This document shows, piece after piece, positions 36,947 to 46,292 of a stretch of 62,322 nucleotides of DNA. The stretch's first letter is position 1. Every line of letters begins with the position of its first letter. The notes beneath the pieces were generated by a model that was not told the DNA's origin, did no database searches, and worked only from the letters and a program-made list of their open reading frames with translations. The stretch is taken from NCBI GenBank assembly GCA_025350325.1, contig JANXYB010000067.1, positions 1 through 62,322 of the forward strand, written 5' to 3'. This DNA is from Acidobacteriaceae bacterium (GTDB taxonomy: Bacteria; Acidobacteriota; Terriglobia; Terriglobales; Acidobacteriaceae). The position numbers and the translations under genes are program-made.

Positions 36947-39815
36947 GTACAGACTTCCTTAACAGCGGAAACTCAAGGTGGAAGGTTGTGCCGGCTCCGA
37001 TGGAGCTCTCGACATGAATCTTGCCGGCGTGCTCTTGAATGATGCCGTACGAGACGGACAAGCCTAAGCCGGTGCCACGGCGCTCGCCAGGGCGCGGCAT
37101 GGTCTTGGTGGTGAAGAAGGGATCGTAGATGCGCTTGAGATGTTCGGGCGCGATGCCTGAGCCGGAGTCCGCGACAGTCGCTTCGACATGGCCATTGGCA
37201 AGGGTTGCAACGCGCAGGCGTCCGCCGCCGGGCATGGACTCCTTGGCATTCAAGAGCAGATTGAGAAAGACCTGCTGCAGCTTTCCCGGGTTGCCGTGGA
37301 TGGAGGGAAGGGAATCGGACAGGGCCATATCGACTTCGATCTGTGCAGTTTTGAACTGATGCTCAAGCAGCGATAGTGTGTCGCGGATAACCTGGTTCAA
37401 ATTAGTTTCGCGAAACTCCGTGGTTGACGTCCGCGAGAAATTCAGCAGGCCGTTGGCAATTTCAGAAGCGCGAAAACTTTGCTGAGTAATTTTTTCGAGC
37501 ACTGGACCGATGCGGGTGTCGCCCTTCATCTGCTTCGAGAGCATCTGTGCATAGGACGAGATGACGGCCAGGGGAGTATTGATCTCGTGCGCCACGCCGG
37601 CGGCGAGCAAGCCAATTGAACTGAGCTTGTCAGCTTGGGCGAGCTGTGTCTCAAGCGATACGCGTTCGGTGATGTCGTCGACCAGGATGATGCGGCCCAC
37701 GACCACGAAGTCGCGAGAAAGCAATGGAGCGATCGCGATGTTAGCGGTGCGCTGCTCGCCGGCGCGCGTGGTGAGCGGAAATTTGTATAGGTGATGCACG
37801 CCGGATTGGTCGCGGAAGCCGTCGAGCGCAGAGATGAATTCAGGCGGGAAGACGTCCTTGACCGGTTGACCGAGCGCTTCGGCGCGGCTTACGGCATACA
37901 TGGCTTCCATCTGCGCGTTCCAGCTTTCGATGAGGTCGTCGAGGTCGAGAGCGAGAATACCGACGTTGATTGATTCAACGATGTTCTCGTTGAACTCCTT
38001 CAGGCGTTCGAACTGGCTGATCTTATCCTGAAGACGCGCGTAGAGGCTGGCGTTCTGGAGCGCAATGCCGATGTAGCTGGCGAGGGACTCGAGCAACTCT
38101 ACATCTTCGCTGGAGAGGAAATCGCCGCCGAGGGTGCGGCCGAGACCAATCACGGCGATGGTGCGGGTCGCCGCTCCATCCTGCACGCGACAGGGAAGGT
38201 AGTAGTTCAAGTCGAGCAGCGAGGCGGTGCGCTGCTGATCGGGGGGCAGATGCAGGGCTTGCTGCGCGTTTTCGAGGAATATATGCGAATGGTCTGAAGC
38301 GCGATCAAAGTCGAGAAAGCCGAGCGCGAGTTTGCGCTGACCCAGACGAGTTTGCGCGGCGGTGGCTTCGGAGGGGAGCCCGTGGGAGGCGGCCAGTCGC
38401 AGGCCCGAAGGCTGCTCGGCCAAAAAGATGGCGACACGGGCGACAAGCATGGTGCGCGGCAACCTCTCCACGATGGAAGCGAGCAGGGCGTCGAGGTTGG
38501 TTTCAGAACTGAGGCCGCGGCCAAATTCAACCAGGGCCTTGCGATAGTCATAGCGTTGACGGTCGAATGCGCGGTCTACCCACCCTTGCAGCCTGCGCTT
38601 TAATGGGTCGAAGATCGCGGCAGTCACAAGAATAGCGACGACCAATGCCCATTCGCGAATTGCCTCAGGCAAACGCTGGTGGGCGATTTCGGCGGTCAGG
38701 GCGATGACGCCAAAATATCCGCCGAGCAGCAACGCCGTGGCCAGCGTGTAGGCAACACCGCGCTTGAATATCAGATCCGTGTCCATCAAGCGATAGCGGA
38801 TGATGGCCCAGCAGAATGTCAGGGGCAGGAACACAAGGGACAGACCGGCCAGCTTGGTCAACGGCCCTGGCATGCGGATGTCAAGGAGGAATGGAATCGC
38901 GTAGAGCAGGGTGAAGGGCAAGACCGCAAGCAGTGCGCCGCGGGTGAGCCACTTCAATTGCTGGCGCAGCAGAGGCGTATTGGCGCGGCTATAACTGTGC
39001 AGGAAGAGGACGGCTGCCAGCACGTAGAAAGCGGCCACATAGCCGGTGCCGATCTGATCGAGCTTATGCTTGAGCACGCCGGTCGCTTGCCAACGGTTAA
39101 AAGCGACGATCCAGAGACCGAATAGGAAGACGCCAGGCGCGTAGACCATCGGCAATAACCAGCGACGTCCCACGCCCTTAAGTCGTTCCTCGGGGAAGCT
39201 CAATGCAAAATGGAGGAACAGTGCCGGCTGCAGCGACTCAGCCAGCAGATTTGCCCAGAAGACGGTCTTGTCGACCATGTTCCATTGGCCGGTGTATTTG
39301 AGCGCGTTGTAGGCAAAAGAAACCAGGCAGAACAGGTAGAAGTGGGTGGCACGCGGCGCGGTCCAGCGTCGGAACAGAACATAGATGCCGATCGCAAGGT
39401 AAATGAGGCCGATGAAGCGCAGAGCCTCTTGCAGGCTGCGATCTGGGGGCTCGGGAATGACTACCACTGGAGTGTCGAGAGGGATCCCGGATCGGGTAAT
39501 AGAATAGTTGGCCTTGCCGTAGACGCCAGTGCGATACAAGGCGCGGTCGAGGTCGGACATGTGGGAGGCCGGGGAGTCGTTCACCGCCGTAAGCAGATCG
39601 TGGTCGCGAATGCCGGCGAAGTGGCCGGGGCTGTCCGGCAGCACCTTCTGGGCGATAAGGCCCGTTCCGGTTGGGGCTTCGCTCCACCAAACGCCGTCGT
39701 AGGGCTGTTGGAACTGGCTTTCCTGCCGGAAATTCAATACCGCAAGTAGCACCAATCCGACCGTAGCCACGGCCAGCAGTGTCGCCTGCAAGCGATTGAA
39801 GAGACTCGTCTCCAT
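36939..39815 (-). CDS. Large multi-domain sensor histidine kinase (PDZ, membrane, GAF, PAS)
   Basis: 958 residues. Membrane helix near 10-28, a PDZ-like domain (about 45-110, with GLIAQKVLPDSPGHFAGIRDHD), a block of about seven membrane helices (about 128-385), a GAF domain (about 430-590), a PAS domain (about 605-715), then HisKA with His743 in GVAHEINTPLAVISS and an ATPase domain (NLLLNAKESM, DSGSGIAP, GTGLGLSV). Periplasmic PDZ plus multi-pass sensor plus GAF suggests sensing of envelope or exported-protein state (inference). It overlaps the NtrC-type gene by eight bases (ATGTCTGA). Confidence 0.88.
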   Translation of the reverse strand: METSLFNRLQATLLAVATVGLVLLAVLNFRQESQFQQPYDGVWWSEAPTGTGLIAQKVLPDSPGHFAGIRDHDLLTAVNDSPASHMSDLDRALYRTGVYGKANYSITRSGIPLDTPVVVIPEPPDRSLQEALRFIGLIYLAIGIYVLFRRWTAPRATHFYLFCLVSFAYNALKYTGQWNMVDKTVFWANLLAESLQPALFLHFALSFPEERLKGVGRRWLLPMVYAPGVFLFGLWIVAFNRWQATGVLKHKLDQIGTGYVAAFYVLAAVLFLHSYSRANTPLLRQQLKWLTRGALLAVLPFTLLYAIPFLLDIRMPGPLTKLAGLSLVFLPLTFCWAIIRYRLMDTDLIFKRGVAYTLATALLLGGYFGVIALTAEIAHQRLPEAIREWALVVAILVTAAIFDPLKRRLQGWVDRAFDRQRYDYRKALVEFGRGLSSETNLDALLASIVERLPRTMLVARVAIFLAEQPSGLRLAASHGLPSEATAAQTRLGQRKLALGFLDFDRASDHSHIFLENAQQALHLPPDQQRTASLLDLNYYLPCRVQDGAATRTIAVIGLGRTLGGDFLSSEDVELLESLASYIGIALQNASLYARLQDKISQFERLKEFNENIVESINVGILALDLDDLIESWNAQMEAMYAVSRAEALGQPVKDVFPPEFISALDGFRDQSGVHHLYKFPLTTRAGEQRTANIAIAPLLSRDFVVVGRIILVDDITERVSLETQLAQADKLSSIGLLAAGVAHEINTPLAVISSYAQMLSKQMKGDTRIGPVLEKITQQSFRASEIANGLLNFSRTSTTEFRETNLNQVIRDTLSLLEHQFKTAQIEVDMALSDSLPSIHGNPGKLQQVFLNLLLNAKESMPGGGRLRVATLANGHVEATVADSGSGIAPEHLKRIYDPFFTTKTMPRPGERRGTGLGLSVSYGIIQEHAGKIHVESSIGAGTTFHLEFPLLRKSVHV

Positions 39816-39907
39816 GGGGACCTAACTCATATCAGTAAGCACGTCGGCTGCCAAGCCCGCAAAAATGCATATATCGGCCATAAATGGGTGAAGCTGCTTG
39901 ATATTGC

Positions 39908-40774
39908 TCACTCTAGAGACGGTTTCGGCGGGGGTAAGTCTGCTTCTAAATACTGTTTAGAAGCAAATAATGCAGAAAACAATAGGCCAGATATTGCGAA
40001 GAGTAGAGGCTTATTGAAAACGGGAGATTCAGTGGTAGGCGGCTTATGGGTCTTGAGTGAGCGCGGGGACGCTAGCTGGCCGTAGGTGGCAGCCGGTCCA
40101 TGCTTGCGAAGGAAATGATATTCGCTGACGTGGGCAGGGAGGCTGATAATCGATGAATTTAGCAGCATGGTACGGAAGGCCAGTCGGGCGATGTACTCAA
40201 GAACGTCCGCGTGTTCCACTGCAGCGGCCGGGGTTGGGCCCCAGGCGAAGGGAGCATGCCCGCAGACCAGTACCCCAGGTAGGGCCACGGGATCTAATTT
40301 TTGACGCTTGAAGAGCCTGGCGATGACCGCACCGGTATTTCGAACGTAGGCTTCGGCTACTTCTTCGGCGCTTAGCGGGTCAGTGACGGGAACCGGGCCA
40401 TGGAAATAATCGGCGTGGGTGGTGCCGAGACATGGAATGGAGCGTCCAGCCTGAGCCCAGGCGGTAGCAAACTCTGAGTGAGTATGGACGATGCCGCCAA
40501 GCTGGGGGAATTCGCGATAAAGCAAGGTGTGGGTGTCGAGGTCACTGGAGGGGCGAAGGCGGCCATCGACGATTTTGCCATCGAGGTCGGTGACGACCAT
40601 GTCGGCGGGGGTGAGGCTGGCGTAATCCACTCCGCTGGGCTTGATCACAATGAGGGGTTGGCTGCCGGAACGGTCGATGCCGCTGGCATTGCCGAAGGTA
40701 TGGGGAGCGAGGCCGCGGCGCGCGATCTCACGATTGGCTTCAACGACCTGTTCACGGAGTGATTGGAGCAGCAT
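39908..40774 (-). CDS. araD: L-ribulose-5-phosphate 4-epimerase-like class II aldolase with C-terminal extension
   Basis: 288 residues; the AraD domain (1-233) is complete. It has HTFGNASGID, IKPSGVDY, SSDLDTH, the zinc histidines in VHTHSEFATAWAQ, GTTHADYFHG and the end motif HFLRKHGPAATYGQ. The normal protein ends there (about 231 residues). This one continues for 55 residues, including a hydrophobic helix (PLLFAISGLLFSALFA) and a proline-rich end. The reaction would be the last step of arabinose entry to the pentose phosphate pathway. No other ara gene is present. Confidence 0.85.
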   Translation of the reverse strand: MLLQSLREQVVEANREIARRGLAPHTFGNASGIDRSGSQPLIVIKPSGVDYASLTPADMVVTDLDGKIVDGRLRPSSDLDTHTLLYREFPQLGGIVHTHSEFATAWAQAGRSIPCLGTTHADYFHGPVPVTDPLSAEEVAEAYVRNTGAVIARLFKRQKLDPVALPGVLVCGHAPFAWGPTPAAAVEHADVLEYIARLAFRTMLLNSSIISLPAHVSEYHFLRKHGPAATYGQLASPRSLKTHKPPTTESPVFNKPLLFAISGLLFSALFASKQYLEADLPPPKPSLE

Positions 40775-40851
40775 ATCGGCGACTTTCTAGTGTGCAGAAT
40801 AAATCATGGATGCGCATTCGCGATGCGATTGCCGAGAAATGGTGCGCGCCC

Positions 40852-40880
40852 TGTAAACTTGCCTGCAAAGCAGACGTCTA
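40852..40880 (+). promoter_or_regulatory. Candidate ECF-sigma autoregulatory promoter
   Basis: TGTAAA (40852-40857), a 17-base spacer, then CGTCTA (40875-40880). This resembles ECF promoters of TGTAAC/CGTC type. The expected start of transcription near 40887 favours the ATG at 40922 for the sigma gene. Confidence 0.45.
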
Positions 40881-40921
40881 CCTGAGTGATGGCAGCCTGC
40901 ACAGCATTGGAACCGATCAGC

Positions 40922-41464
40922 ATGGCCACGGCGGATGAGAGTGCCGCAGAGGAATTTGCAGGCGTTGTTGCCCGCCATCGGGCGCAGATTTTCAGGTTTC
41001 TGCTGTCATCGACGCGGGACGTGGACCTGGCAGAAACACTGACCCAGGATTGCTTCCTGAAGGCACACCGCCACTGGGCGAGTTTTCGCGGCGAGTCGAG
41101 CGCGATGACCTGGTTGATGCGGATCGCGATCAACCTGCAGAAGGACCACTGGCGGAATCGGCGGATGCAGTTTTGGCGGCATACGCAAACCAACTCGGTT
41201 GATCTCGATGAAGCCAGCGACTGGCTGCCAAGCGGGGAGCGTTCAGTTGAGCAGAAGATGCTTGCACGGGAACAGGTGGCGGATGTCTGGCGCGCGGTTG
41301 AAGGATTGAGCGAGAGGCAGCGAACCGTTTTCCTGCTGCGCTATGTAGAAGAACTTGAGTTGAAAGAGATCGCAGTGGCGACAGGTCTCAGCGAAGGTAC
41401 GATCAAGGCGCATCTTTCGCGGGCGCTGGGCAGGGTGCGCACGGAGATGGGGAGAAAGCAATGA
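40922..41464 (+). CDS. ECF-type RNA polymerase sigma factor
   Basis: 180 residues from the ATG at 40922 (a GTG at 40886 and an ATG at 40889 are also in frame). Region 2 spans FAGVVARHRAQIFRFLLSSTRDVD to the helix FRGESSAMTWLMRIAINLQKDHWR. Region 4 has LSERQRTVFLLRYVEELELKEIA and the helix-turn-helix GLSEGTIKAHLSRALGRVR. It directs RNA polymerase to stress promoters, probably including its own just upstream. Its stop overlaps the next start (ATGA), which couples it to a membrane protein likely to restrain it. Confidence 0.9.
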   Translation: MATADESAAEEFAGVVARHRAQIFRFLLSSTRDVDLAETLTQDCFLKAHRHWASFRGESSAMTWLMRIAINLQKDHWRNRRMQFWRHTQTNSVDLDEASDWLPSGERSVEQKMLAREQVADVWRAVEGLSERQRTVFLLRYVEELELKEIAVATGLSEGTIKAHLSRALGRVRTEMGRKQ

Positions 41465-41913
41465 AACACAAGAATCAATCTGAGTCATCAGAGTCTTCGC
41501 AAGAGTGGGAAGGGAAGGGATTGGACGCGCAGGAGGCTGAGTTGCGCGCATCGCTCGGCAACTTCAAGGCCAGCGTCGATGCATGGAGTAGCGCGATGAT
41601 GAGCCGACCGCGCACGGCGCACGAAATGGTGGTGCGCAGGACGTGGAGAGCTGCTGCCGGTTGGGCGCTCGGATGCGTGGTGTTTGCAGGGTCTGTCTCC
41701 GGCGGTATGTATGAGCACTATCGTGAGCAAGAGCAGGCCCGGGTCGCAGCAGTGCGGCAGGCCGAACAACGTAGTCAACTGGCAGCGGAGCGCGCTCGCG
41801 AAGAAGAGGATCTGCTGGCGAAGGTTGACAGTGCTGTGTCAAGACAGGTTCCCAATGCGATGGAGCCGCTGGCTTCGTTGATGGCTGAAGACGAGAACGA
41901 CGCAACGAGATAA
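41461..41913 (+). CDS. Single-pass membrane protein, putative anti-sigma factor
   Basis: 150 residues, no recognised domain. The cytoplasmic half (1-60) is charged, with a run RASLGNFKASVDAWSSAMMSR. A membrane helix follows (about 63-83, AAGWALGCVVFAGSVSGG), then a periplasmic charged coiled coil (EQEQARVAAVRQAEQRSQL). Four-base overlap with the sigma gene and the single-span layout suggest an anti-sigma role; this is inference, as no zinc (HxxxCxxC) motif is present. Confidence 0.65.
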   Translation: MKHKNQSESSESSQEWEGKGLDAQEAELRASLGNFKASVDAWSSAMMSRPRTAHEMVVRRTWRAAAGWALGCVVFAGSVSGGMYEHYREQEQARVAAVRQAEQRSQLAAERAREEEDLLAKVDSAVSRQVPNAMEPLASLMAEDENDATR

Positions 41914-41950
41914 GCGCGGGCGAGTTGCCCAGCAGCAGAGAAAGGAACAC

Positions 41951-42598
41951 ATGAAGGTTTCACTAGCAGTACGGATAGCGACGGCATTGGTTGCCCTTTC
42001 GACAGCGGGGTTTGTAGGAGCGCAGGTGCCTGGAGGCGATCCAGGATTCGGCGACCACAAGCCCCCGATGGAGCGAGCTCTCGGACCTCATGGTGATCAT
42101 GGTCATTGGTGGAACAAGCCGGAGATTGTGGAGAAGCTGAAGCTGACCGAGAATCAACGCAAGGCCATGGACGACATTCTGCTGCAACATCGCGAGAAGC
42201 TAATCGACCTGCGCGCCAATGTGGACAAGGCAGAACTAGAGATGGAGCCCATGATGCGAAGCGATCAGCCAAATGAGAATGAGATTCTTGGGCAGATCGA
42301 CAAACTTGCGCAGGCGCGCGCCGAACTGGAAAAAGCGAACGCTCGTTTTCTGTTTGCGCTCCGCGGCAAATTGACGCCGGAACAGTGGAAGCAGGTGCAG
42401 GAATTCCGCGCCAACCATGAAGGGATGCATCGCGATGGGATGCGGCGTGATTTTGGACCGAGACGTCCGCGGCGCAGCGGCGGCAGCGGCGATCAACAAA
42501 TGACGCCTCCCCCGCCCGGCGGCCCTCAGGGAATGCTTGATAGCGGCCCTGAGACGGACGGCCCCCAGCATGCGCCCGCAGTCGGGGCGATACAGTAG
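41951..42598 (+). CDS. Spy/CpxP-like periplasmic protein
   Basis: 215 residues with a signal peptide (1-24), then a His-rich start (GPHGDHGHWWNKPE) and an all-helical domain with the two LTxxQ-type motifs of the Spy/CpxP family (LTENQRKAMDD and LTPEQWKQVQEF). A Pro/Gly-rich tail follows. Relatives are ATP-independent chaperones or metal/stress sensors (Spy, CpxP, ZraP, CnrX). Sharing a unit with an ECF sigma and a putative anti-sigma factor, it may sense misfolded protein or metal and feed back to them. Confidence 0.8.
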   Translation: MKVSLAVRIATALVALSTAGFVGAQVPGGDPGFGDHKPPMERALGPHGDHGHWWNKPEIVEKLKLTENQRKAMDDILLQHREKLIDLRANVDKAELEMEPMMRSDQPNENEILGQIDKLAQARAELEKANARFLFALRGKLTPEQWKQVQEFRANHEGMHRDGMRRDFGPRRPRRSGGSGDQQMTPPPPGGPQGMLDSGPETDGPQHAPAVGAIQ

Positions 42599-42657
42599 CA
42601 GGATTTTAAAAACGCAAGGTTAGCAGAGAGCAGATGCGGTTGATGTCAAACCGGTGG

Positions 42658-42692
42658 CGGCGAGAGGTGACACTCTCGTCGCCGATTTTTTG
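42658..42692. terminator. Terminator between convergent operons
   Basis: CGGCGAGAG pairs with CTCTCGTCGCCG (one bulged G), followed by ATTTTTT. It serves the Spy-like gene and lies at the 3' side of pntB. Confidence 0.7.
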
Positions 42693-42744
42693 GTGTGAGC
42701 TAATGTCTGCAGGCCATCATCGCGATGCGGCAGATTTATTTTGC

Positions 42745-44124
42745 CTATACGTGCTGTACGGCCTGCGCCAGATGGGCCAGGCTTGATTTAGCGTCGCCGT
42801 AAAGCATCGACGTACATGGCTTGAAGAAGAGGGGATTCTCGAGGCCTGAGAAGCCGCGACCTTGTCCACGCTTGAGCACGATCACGCTTTTGGCGCGATC
42901 CACTTCAAGAATCGGCATGCCGGCGATAAGCGACTTGGGATTGTCGCGTGCGTCGGGGTTCACGACGTCGTTGGCACCGATGACGACGGCGACATCGGTC
43001 GACGGAAACTCCGGATTGATCTGCTCCATTTCATAAAGCGACGAATAGGGAACGTTGGCTTCGGCCAGAAGGACGTTCATGTGGCCTGGCATGCGGCCTG
43101 CAACGGGGTGGATCGCGTATTTCACCGTGACCCCGCGCGATTCGAGTAACTCGCCAAGTTCGCGCACCGCGTGCTGTGCTTGCGCCGTCGCTAATCCGTA
43201 ACCGGGAACGAAGACGACGCGATTGGCAAAGGCAAGTTGCATTGCAGCGTCGTCGAGACTGATTTCGCGCATCACGCCGCCGGTGTCGGTGCTCGCTTCG
43301 GCGATTACAGAGCCGAAGCCGCCGAACAGCACGTTGGTGATGGAGCGGTTCATCGCCTTGCACATCAGGACCGAAAGAATGAAGCCGGAGAAGCCATCAA
43401 GCGTACCGGCAATGATCAGCACATTATTGCCGAGCACGAAGCCGGTGGCTGCAGCGGCGAGGCCGGCATAGGAATTGAGCAGCGACATCACTACCGGCAT
43501 GTCGGCCGAGCCAATGGGAATGACGATCATGACACCGAAGACAAACGCCAGGCCGAGCATGATGTAAAAGACCACGGCGTTGTCAGGATGCATGCAAAAG
43601 ATAACGAAGCAGGATGCCATGGTCAAAAAGATCAGGAGATTGATCGCGTTCTGACCTTTGAATTGGATAGGCTTGCCGTGAATGACGCCCTGCAGTTTGC
43701 CGGCGGCGATGAGTGAGCCGGTGGTGGTGAGCGCGCCAAGCATGACTTCAAATCCCAGCGCACCACGCATGACGATGGGCATTTCACTGGAGTGAACCAG
43801 GAACTCGCCAACGCCGACCAGCGCTGCGGCCAATGCACCGAATGCATGGGAAAGCGCGGTCCGCTGCGGCATCGCGGTCATGGGGACCGAGATGGCCATC
43901 CAAGCGCCGATGATGGAACCGAGGGTGAGGCCGGCGATGATCCAAACCCAGGTGACGATGTGCGCGCCGACCAAGGTGCCGACGATGGCGGCGAACATAC
44001 CGCTCTCGGCGAGGAACATGCCGCGGCGCGCTGTCTCAGGGTGCGACATGCCCTTGAGCGCCAGCACGAAAAGGATGGAGGCGATGAGGTAGGTCGCTTC
44101 CATGAAGTAAGTGGACAAGGTCAC
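42745..44124 (-). CDS. pntB: NAD(P) transhydrogenase beta subunit
   Basis: 459 residues. The first half has eight or nine membrane helices forming the proton channel with the alpha-2 subunit. The C-terminal domain III binds NADP(H): VVFVPGYGLATAQAQHAVREL, YAIHPVAGRMPGHMNVLLAEA, VVIGANDVVNPDA and KRGQGRGFSGLENPLFF. It uses the proton gradient to pass hydride from NADH to NADP+. Its start overlaps the stop of the small alpha-2 gene by four bases. Confidence 0.95.
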   Translation of the reverse strand: MTLSTYFMEATYLIASILFVLALKGMSHPETARRGMFLAESGMFAAIVGTLVGAHIVTWVWIIAGLTLGSIIGAWMAISVPMTAMPQRTALSHAFGALAAALVGVGEFLVHSSEMPIVMRGALGFEVMLGALTTTGSLIAAGKLQGVIHGKPIQFKGQNAINLLIFLTMASCFVIFCMHPDNAVVFYIMLGLAFVFGVMIVIPIGSADMPVVMSLLNSYAGLAAAATGFVLGNNVLIIAGTLDGFSGFILSVLMCKAMNRSITNVLFGGFGSVIAEASTDTGGVMREISLDDAAMQLAFANRVVFVPGYGLATAQAQHAVRELGELLESRGVTVKYAIHPVAGRMPGHMNVLLAEANVPYSSLYEMEQINPEFPSTDVAVVIGANDVVNPDARDNPKSLIAGMPILEVDRAKSVIVLKRGQGRGFSGLENPLFFKPCTSMLYGDAKSSLAHLAQAVQHV

Positions 44125-44456
44125 TTCGACACCCCCGAGGCGGATTTCTGCGCGGTGTTGACGTCGGCCTTGCGCTTGCCAAACATTTTCAACATACGAT
44201 CGGTGATGCCGAACCCGCCGACCACGTTTATGGTAGCCGTGGTGACGGCGACGAATCCGAGGATGTGCGCGAACAGCGGGTAGTGTGCAGCCCCGGCTAG
44301 CACGAGCGAGCCGATGAGGGAAATACCGGAGATGGCGTTGGTGGCGGACATCAGCGGCGTGTGCAACAGCGGCGGCACGCGGCTGATGACCTGGTAGCCA
44401 AGGAACGCGGCGAGCGCGAAGACATAGATCGAAGCAATGAGGACGGCGGGATTCAT
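44121..44456 (-). CDS. pntAB: NAD(P) transhydrogenase alpha subunit, membrane part
   Basis: 111 residues with three or four membrane helices. TPLMSATNAISGISLIGSLV is the conserved helix of the alpha-2 (PntAB) subunit, followed by ILGFVAVTTATINVVGGFGITDRML. In E. coli this is fused to the NAD-binding part; here it is a separate gene, as in Rhodospirillum. It overlaps pntB by four bases and follows pntAA by 37. Confidence 0.93.
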   Translation of the reverse strand: MNPAVLIASIYVFALAAFLGYQVISRVPPLLHTPLMSATNAISGISLIGSLVLAGAAHYPLFAHILGFVAVTTATINVVGGFGITDRMLKMFGKRKADVNTAQKSASGVSK

Positions 44457-44493
44457 GATTCCTTATCTGGTAGTTAGTGAGTTATCGAGTCGC

Positions 44494-45642
44494 CTAGCCA
44501 ATCGCGTGTGCCGATTCAAGCAGCTTGGCAACGCGCGGATTAACCGGGCTGCCTTGATGAGCAACGCATGCTCCGGCCAATACTTCGTCGGCAAGGTCGA
44601 TGTTGAGTTCGCCTTTTTTTAAAATCAGCGTCAGGAAGTTGAGAATGTTTCGCGCATAGAGCTGACTCGCGTGGACGGGCACCTCTGCGGGCAGGTTCAT
44701 CGGCGCCATGAGGGTGACTCCGTTGAGCGTTTGCGTGACGCCGGGGCGAGTGAGTTCGCAATTACCGCCAGCAGGCGCGGCGAGATCGACCAGCACCGAG
44801 CCGGGGCGCATAGCCTCGATGGCGGCGCGGCGAATGAGACGCGGTGCGGGACGACCGGGCACCTGTGCAGTGGTGATGATGACGTCGGAGTGTGCGGCGG
44901 TGCGGGTGATTAAATCACGGCCGCGGTCGAGGGCTTCTTCGCTGAGTTCGGCGGCATAGCCTCCTCCGCCTTCAGCACTGATGCCGCCGAGGTCAACGTC
45001 AAGGAACTTGGCGCCGAGCGAGCGCACTTGTTCGCCAGCAGCGGCGCGCACATCGTAGGCTTCAACGACGGCGCCGAGACGGCGGGCGGTAGCGATAGCC
45101 TGCAGACCGGCGACGCCAGCGCCGATGACGAAAACGCGCGCCGGCGGAATCGTACCTGCCGCGGTCATGAGCATGGGAAAGAGGCGCGGCAAGCTGCCGG
45201 CGGCATCGATGACAGCTTTGTAGCCGGCAACCGTGGCCATAGACGAGAGCGCATCCATTGATTGCGCGCGGCTTATGCGAGGCACCAGTTCCATGCTGAA
45301 GAGGGTTACATGCAGCGCGATAGCGGTTACAAGATCGGCAGGCGCCTCGAGGGGCTTGAGAAAGCCGATGATGACCGCTCCAGACTTGAGCAGCGCCTGG
45401 TCGGCGGCGCTGGGTGCGTTGACCACAGGAATGACATCGGACGTGGTGAGTAGGTCGCTGCGATCGGCGGTTATGGTCGCGCCCGCTGCTATGTAGTCGG
45501 CGTCTGACGCGGCGGCTGAGATGCCTGCGCCTGATTCAATTGAAACCGTAATGCCTTGGGCGAGAAGGGTTTTCAAATTGTCGGGCAGGAGAGCGACGCG
45601 CGTCTCGCCAAAAGATTTTTCTCTGAGAATGCCTAACAGCAA
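44494..45642 (-). CDS. pntAA: NAD(P) transhydrogenase alpha subunit, NAD-binding part
   Basis: 382 residues, related to alanine dehydrogenase: substrate-binding region with ETRVALLPDNLKTLL, nucleotide fold with VFVIGAGVAGLQAIATARRLGA, the domain I loop RSLGAKFLDVD, and GRPAPRLIRRAAIEAMRPGSVLVDLA. It binds NAD(H) on the cytoplasmic side and hands hydride to PntB. It is first in the three-gene operon pntAA-pntAB-pntB. Confidence 0.94.
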   Translation of the reverse strand: MLLGILREKSFGETRVALLPDNLKTLLAQGITVSIESGAGISAAASDADYIAAGATITADRSDLLTTSDVIPVVNAPSAADQALLKSGAVIIGFLKPLEAPADLVTAIALHVTLFSMELVPRISRAQSMDALSSMATVAGYKAVIDAAGSLPRLFPMLMTAAGTIPPARVFVIGAGVAGLQAIATARRLGAVVEAYDVRAAAGEQVRSLGAKFLDVDLGGISAEGGGGYAAELSEEALDRGRDLITRTAAHSDVIITTAQVPGRPAPRLIRRAAIEAMRPGSVLVDLAAPAGGNCELTRPGVTQTLNGVTLMAPMNLPAEVPVHASQLYARNILNFLTLILKKGELNIDLADEVLAGACVAHQGSPVNPRVAKLLESAHAIG

Positions 45643-45851
45643 TGTGCCTCCATAGTAGGTGGGCGGGATTGGATGCAGGGATAAATACCACCATACGCGC
45701 AGGCAGGTGGATCGTCATACGTAGAAATTATTTCGTAGGGGGGTGGGCGGGGCGTGTGATGTCGGTCACCGGGGGGCGTGGCGGAATAGGCGGATGTCGC
45801 TTTTATGCTGCGACTGAACGTCGCTAGACATCTGCTTCCAGGGCACCTGGT

Positions 45852-45900
45852 CCACCCCTACCCCCACCCCTACTCTGGATGGAAGTCATTTGTTTTCATC
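45852..45900. repeat. C-rich dispersed element, copy 2
   Basis: CCACCCCTACCCCCACCCC followed by CTGGATGGAAGTCATTTG. Partner of 11029-11074. Confidence 0.55.
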
Positions 45901-45927
45901 TAATTGCCGTCACTCCCAACGTCTAAA

Positions 45928-45984
45928 GTCGTCTAGGTGAAGGTGTTAGCCGCAGAGTCGTCTAACGAATGAGGTTAGCGGCGC
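45928..45984. repeat. Imperfect tandem pair, 29-base period
   Basis: GTCGTCTAGG...GTTAGCCGC at 45928-45956 and GTCGTCTAAC...GTTAGCGGC at 45957-45984. Only two units, so not an array. Confidence 0.5.
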
Positions 45985-46292
45985 TTCCCGCGAGTTTGCA
46001 GATAAGGGACGACGGCTAGCGGTCTCGAACACGACGTGGACGGCCTGACGGTCCGTAAGAATCTGTTCACAATCAAGGATAGTCATTGTCGGGAAATAGT
46101 CTGCAAATATCAGGTGGAATGAGGTTGTATAGAGGGCTTATGTTCGACGGGGCCGCGCGCGGGTGGTTGACGGTATAGCCGTGTTGTTGATTCAAAGGAC
46201 GATTTAGCAAAGCTACAAACTATGCCGTTTCAAAAACAGGGTTAGTCATCAAGTTGGCGCAGTTCAAGTCGCAAAACTTCGACCCTACTCTG

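Noticed and set aside
45928..45984. CRISPR array
   Set aside because: Only two imperfect units without spacers and no cas genes.
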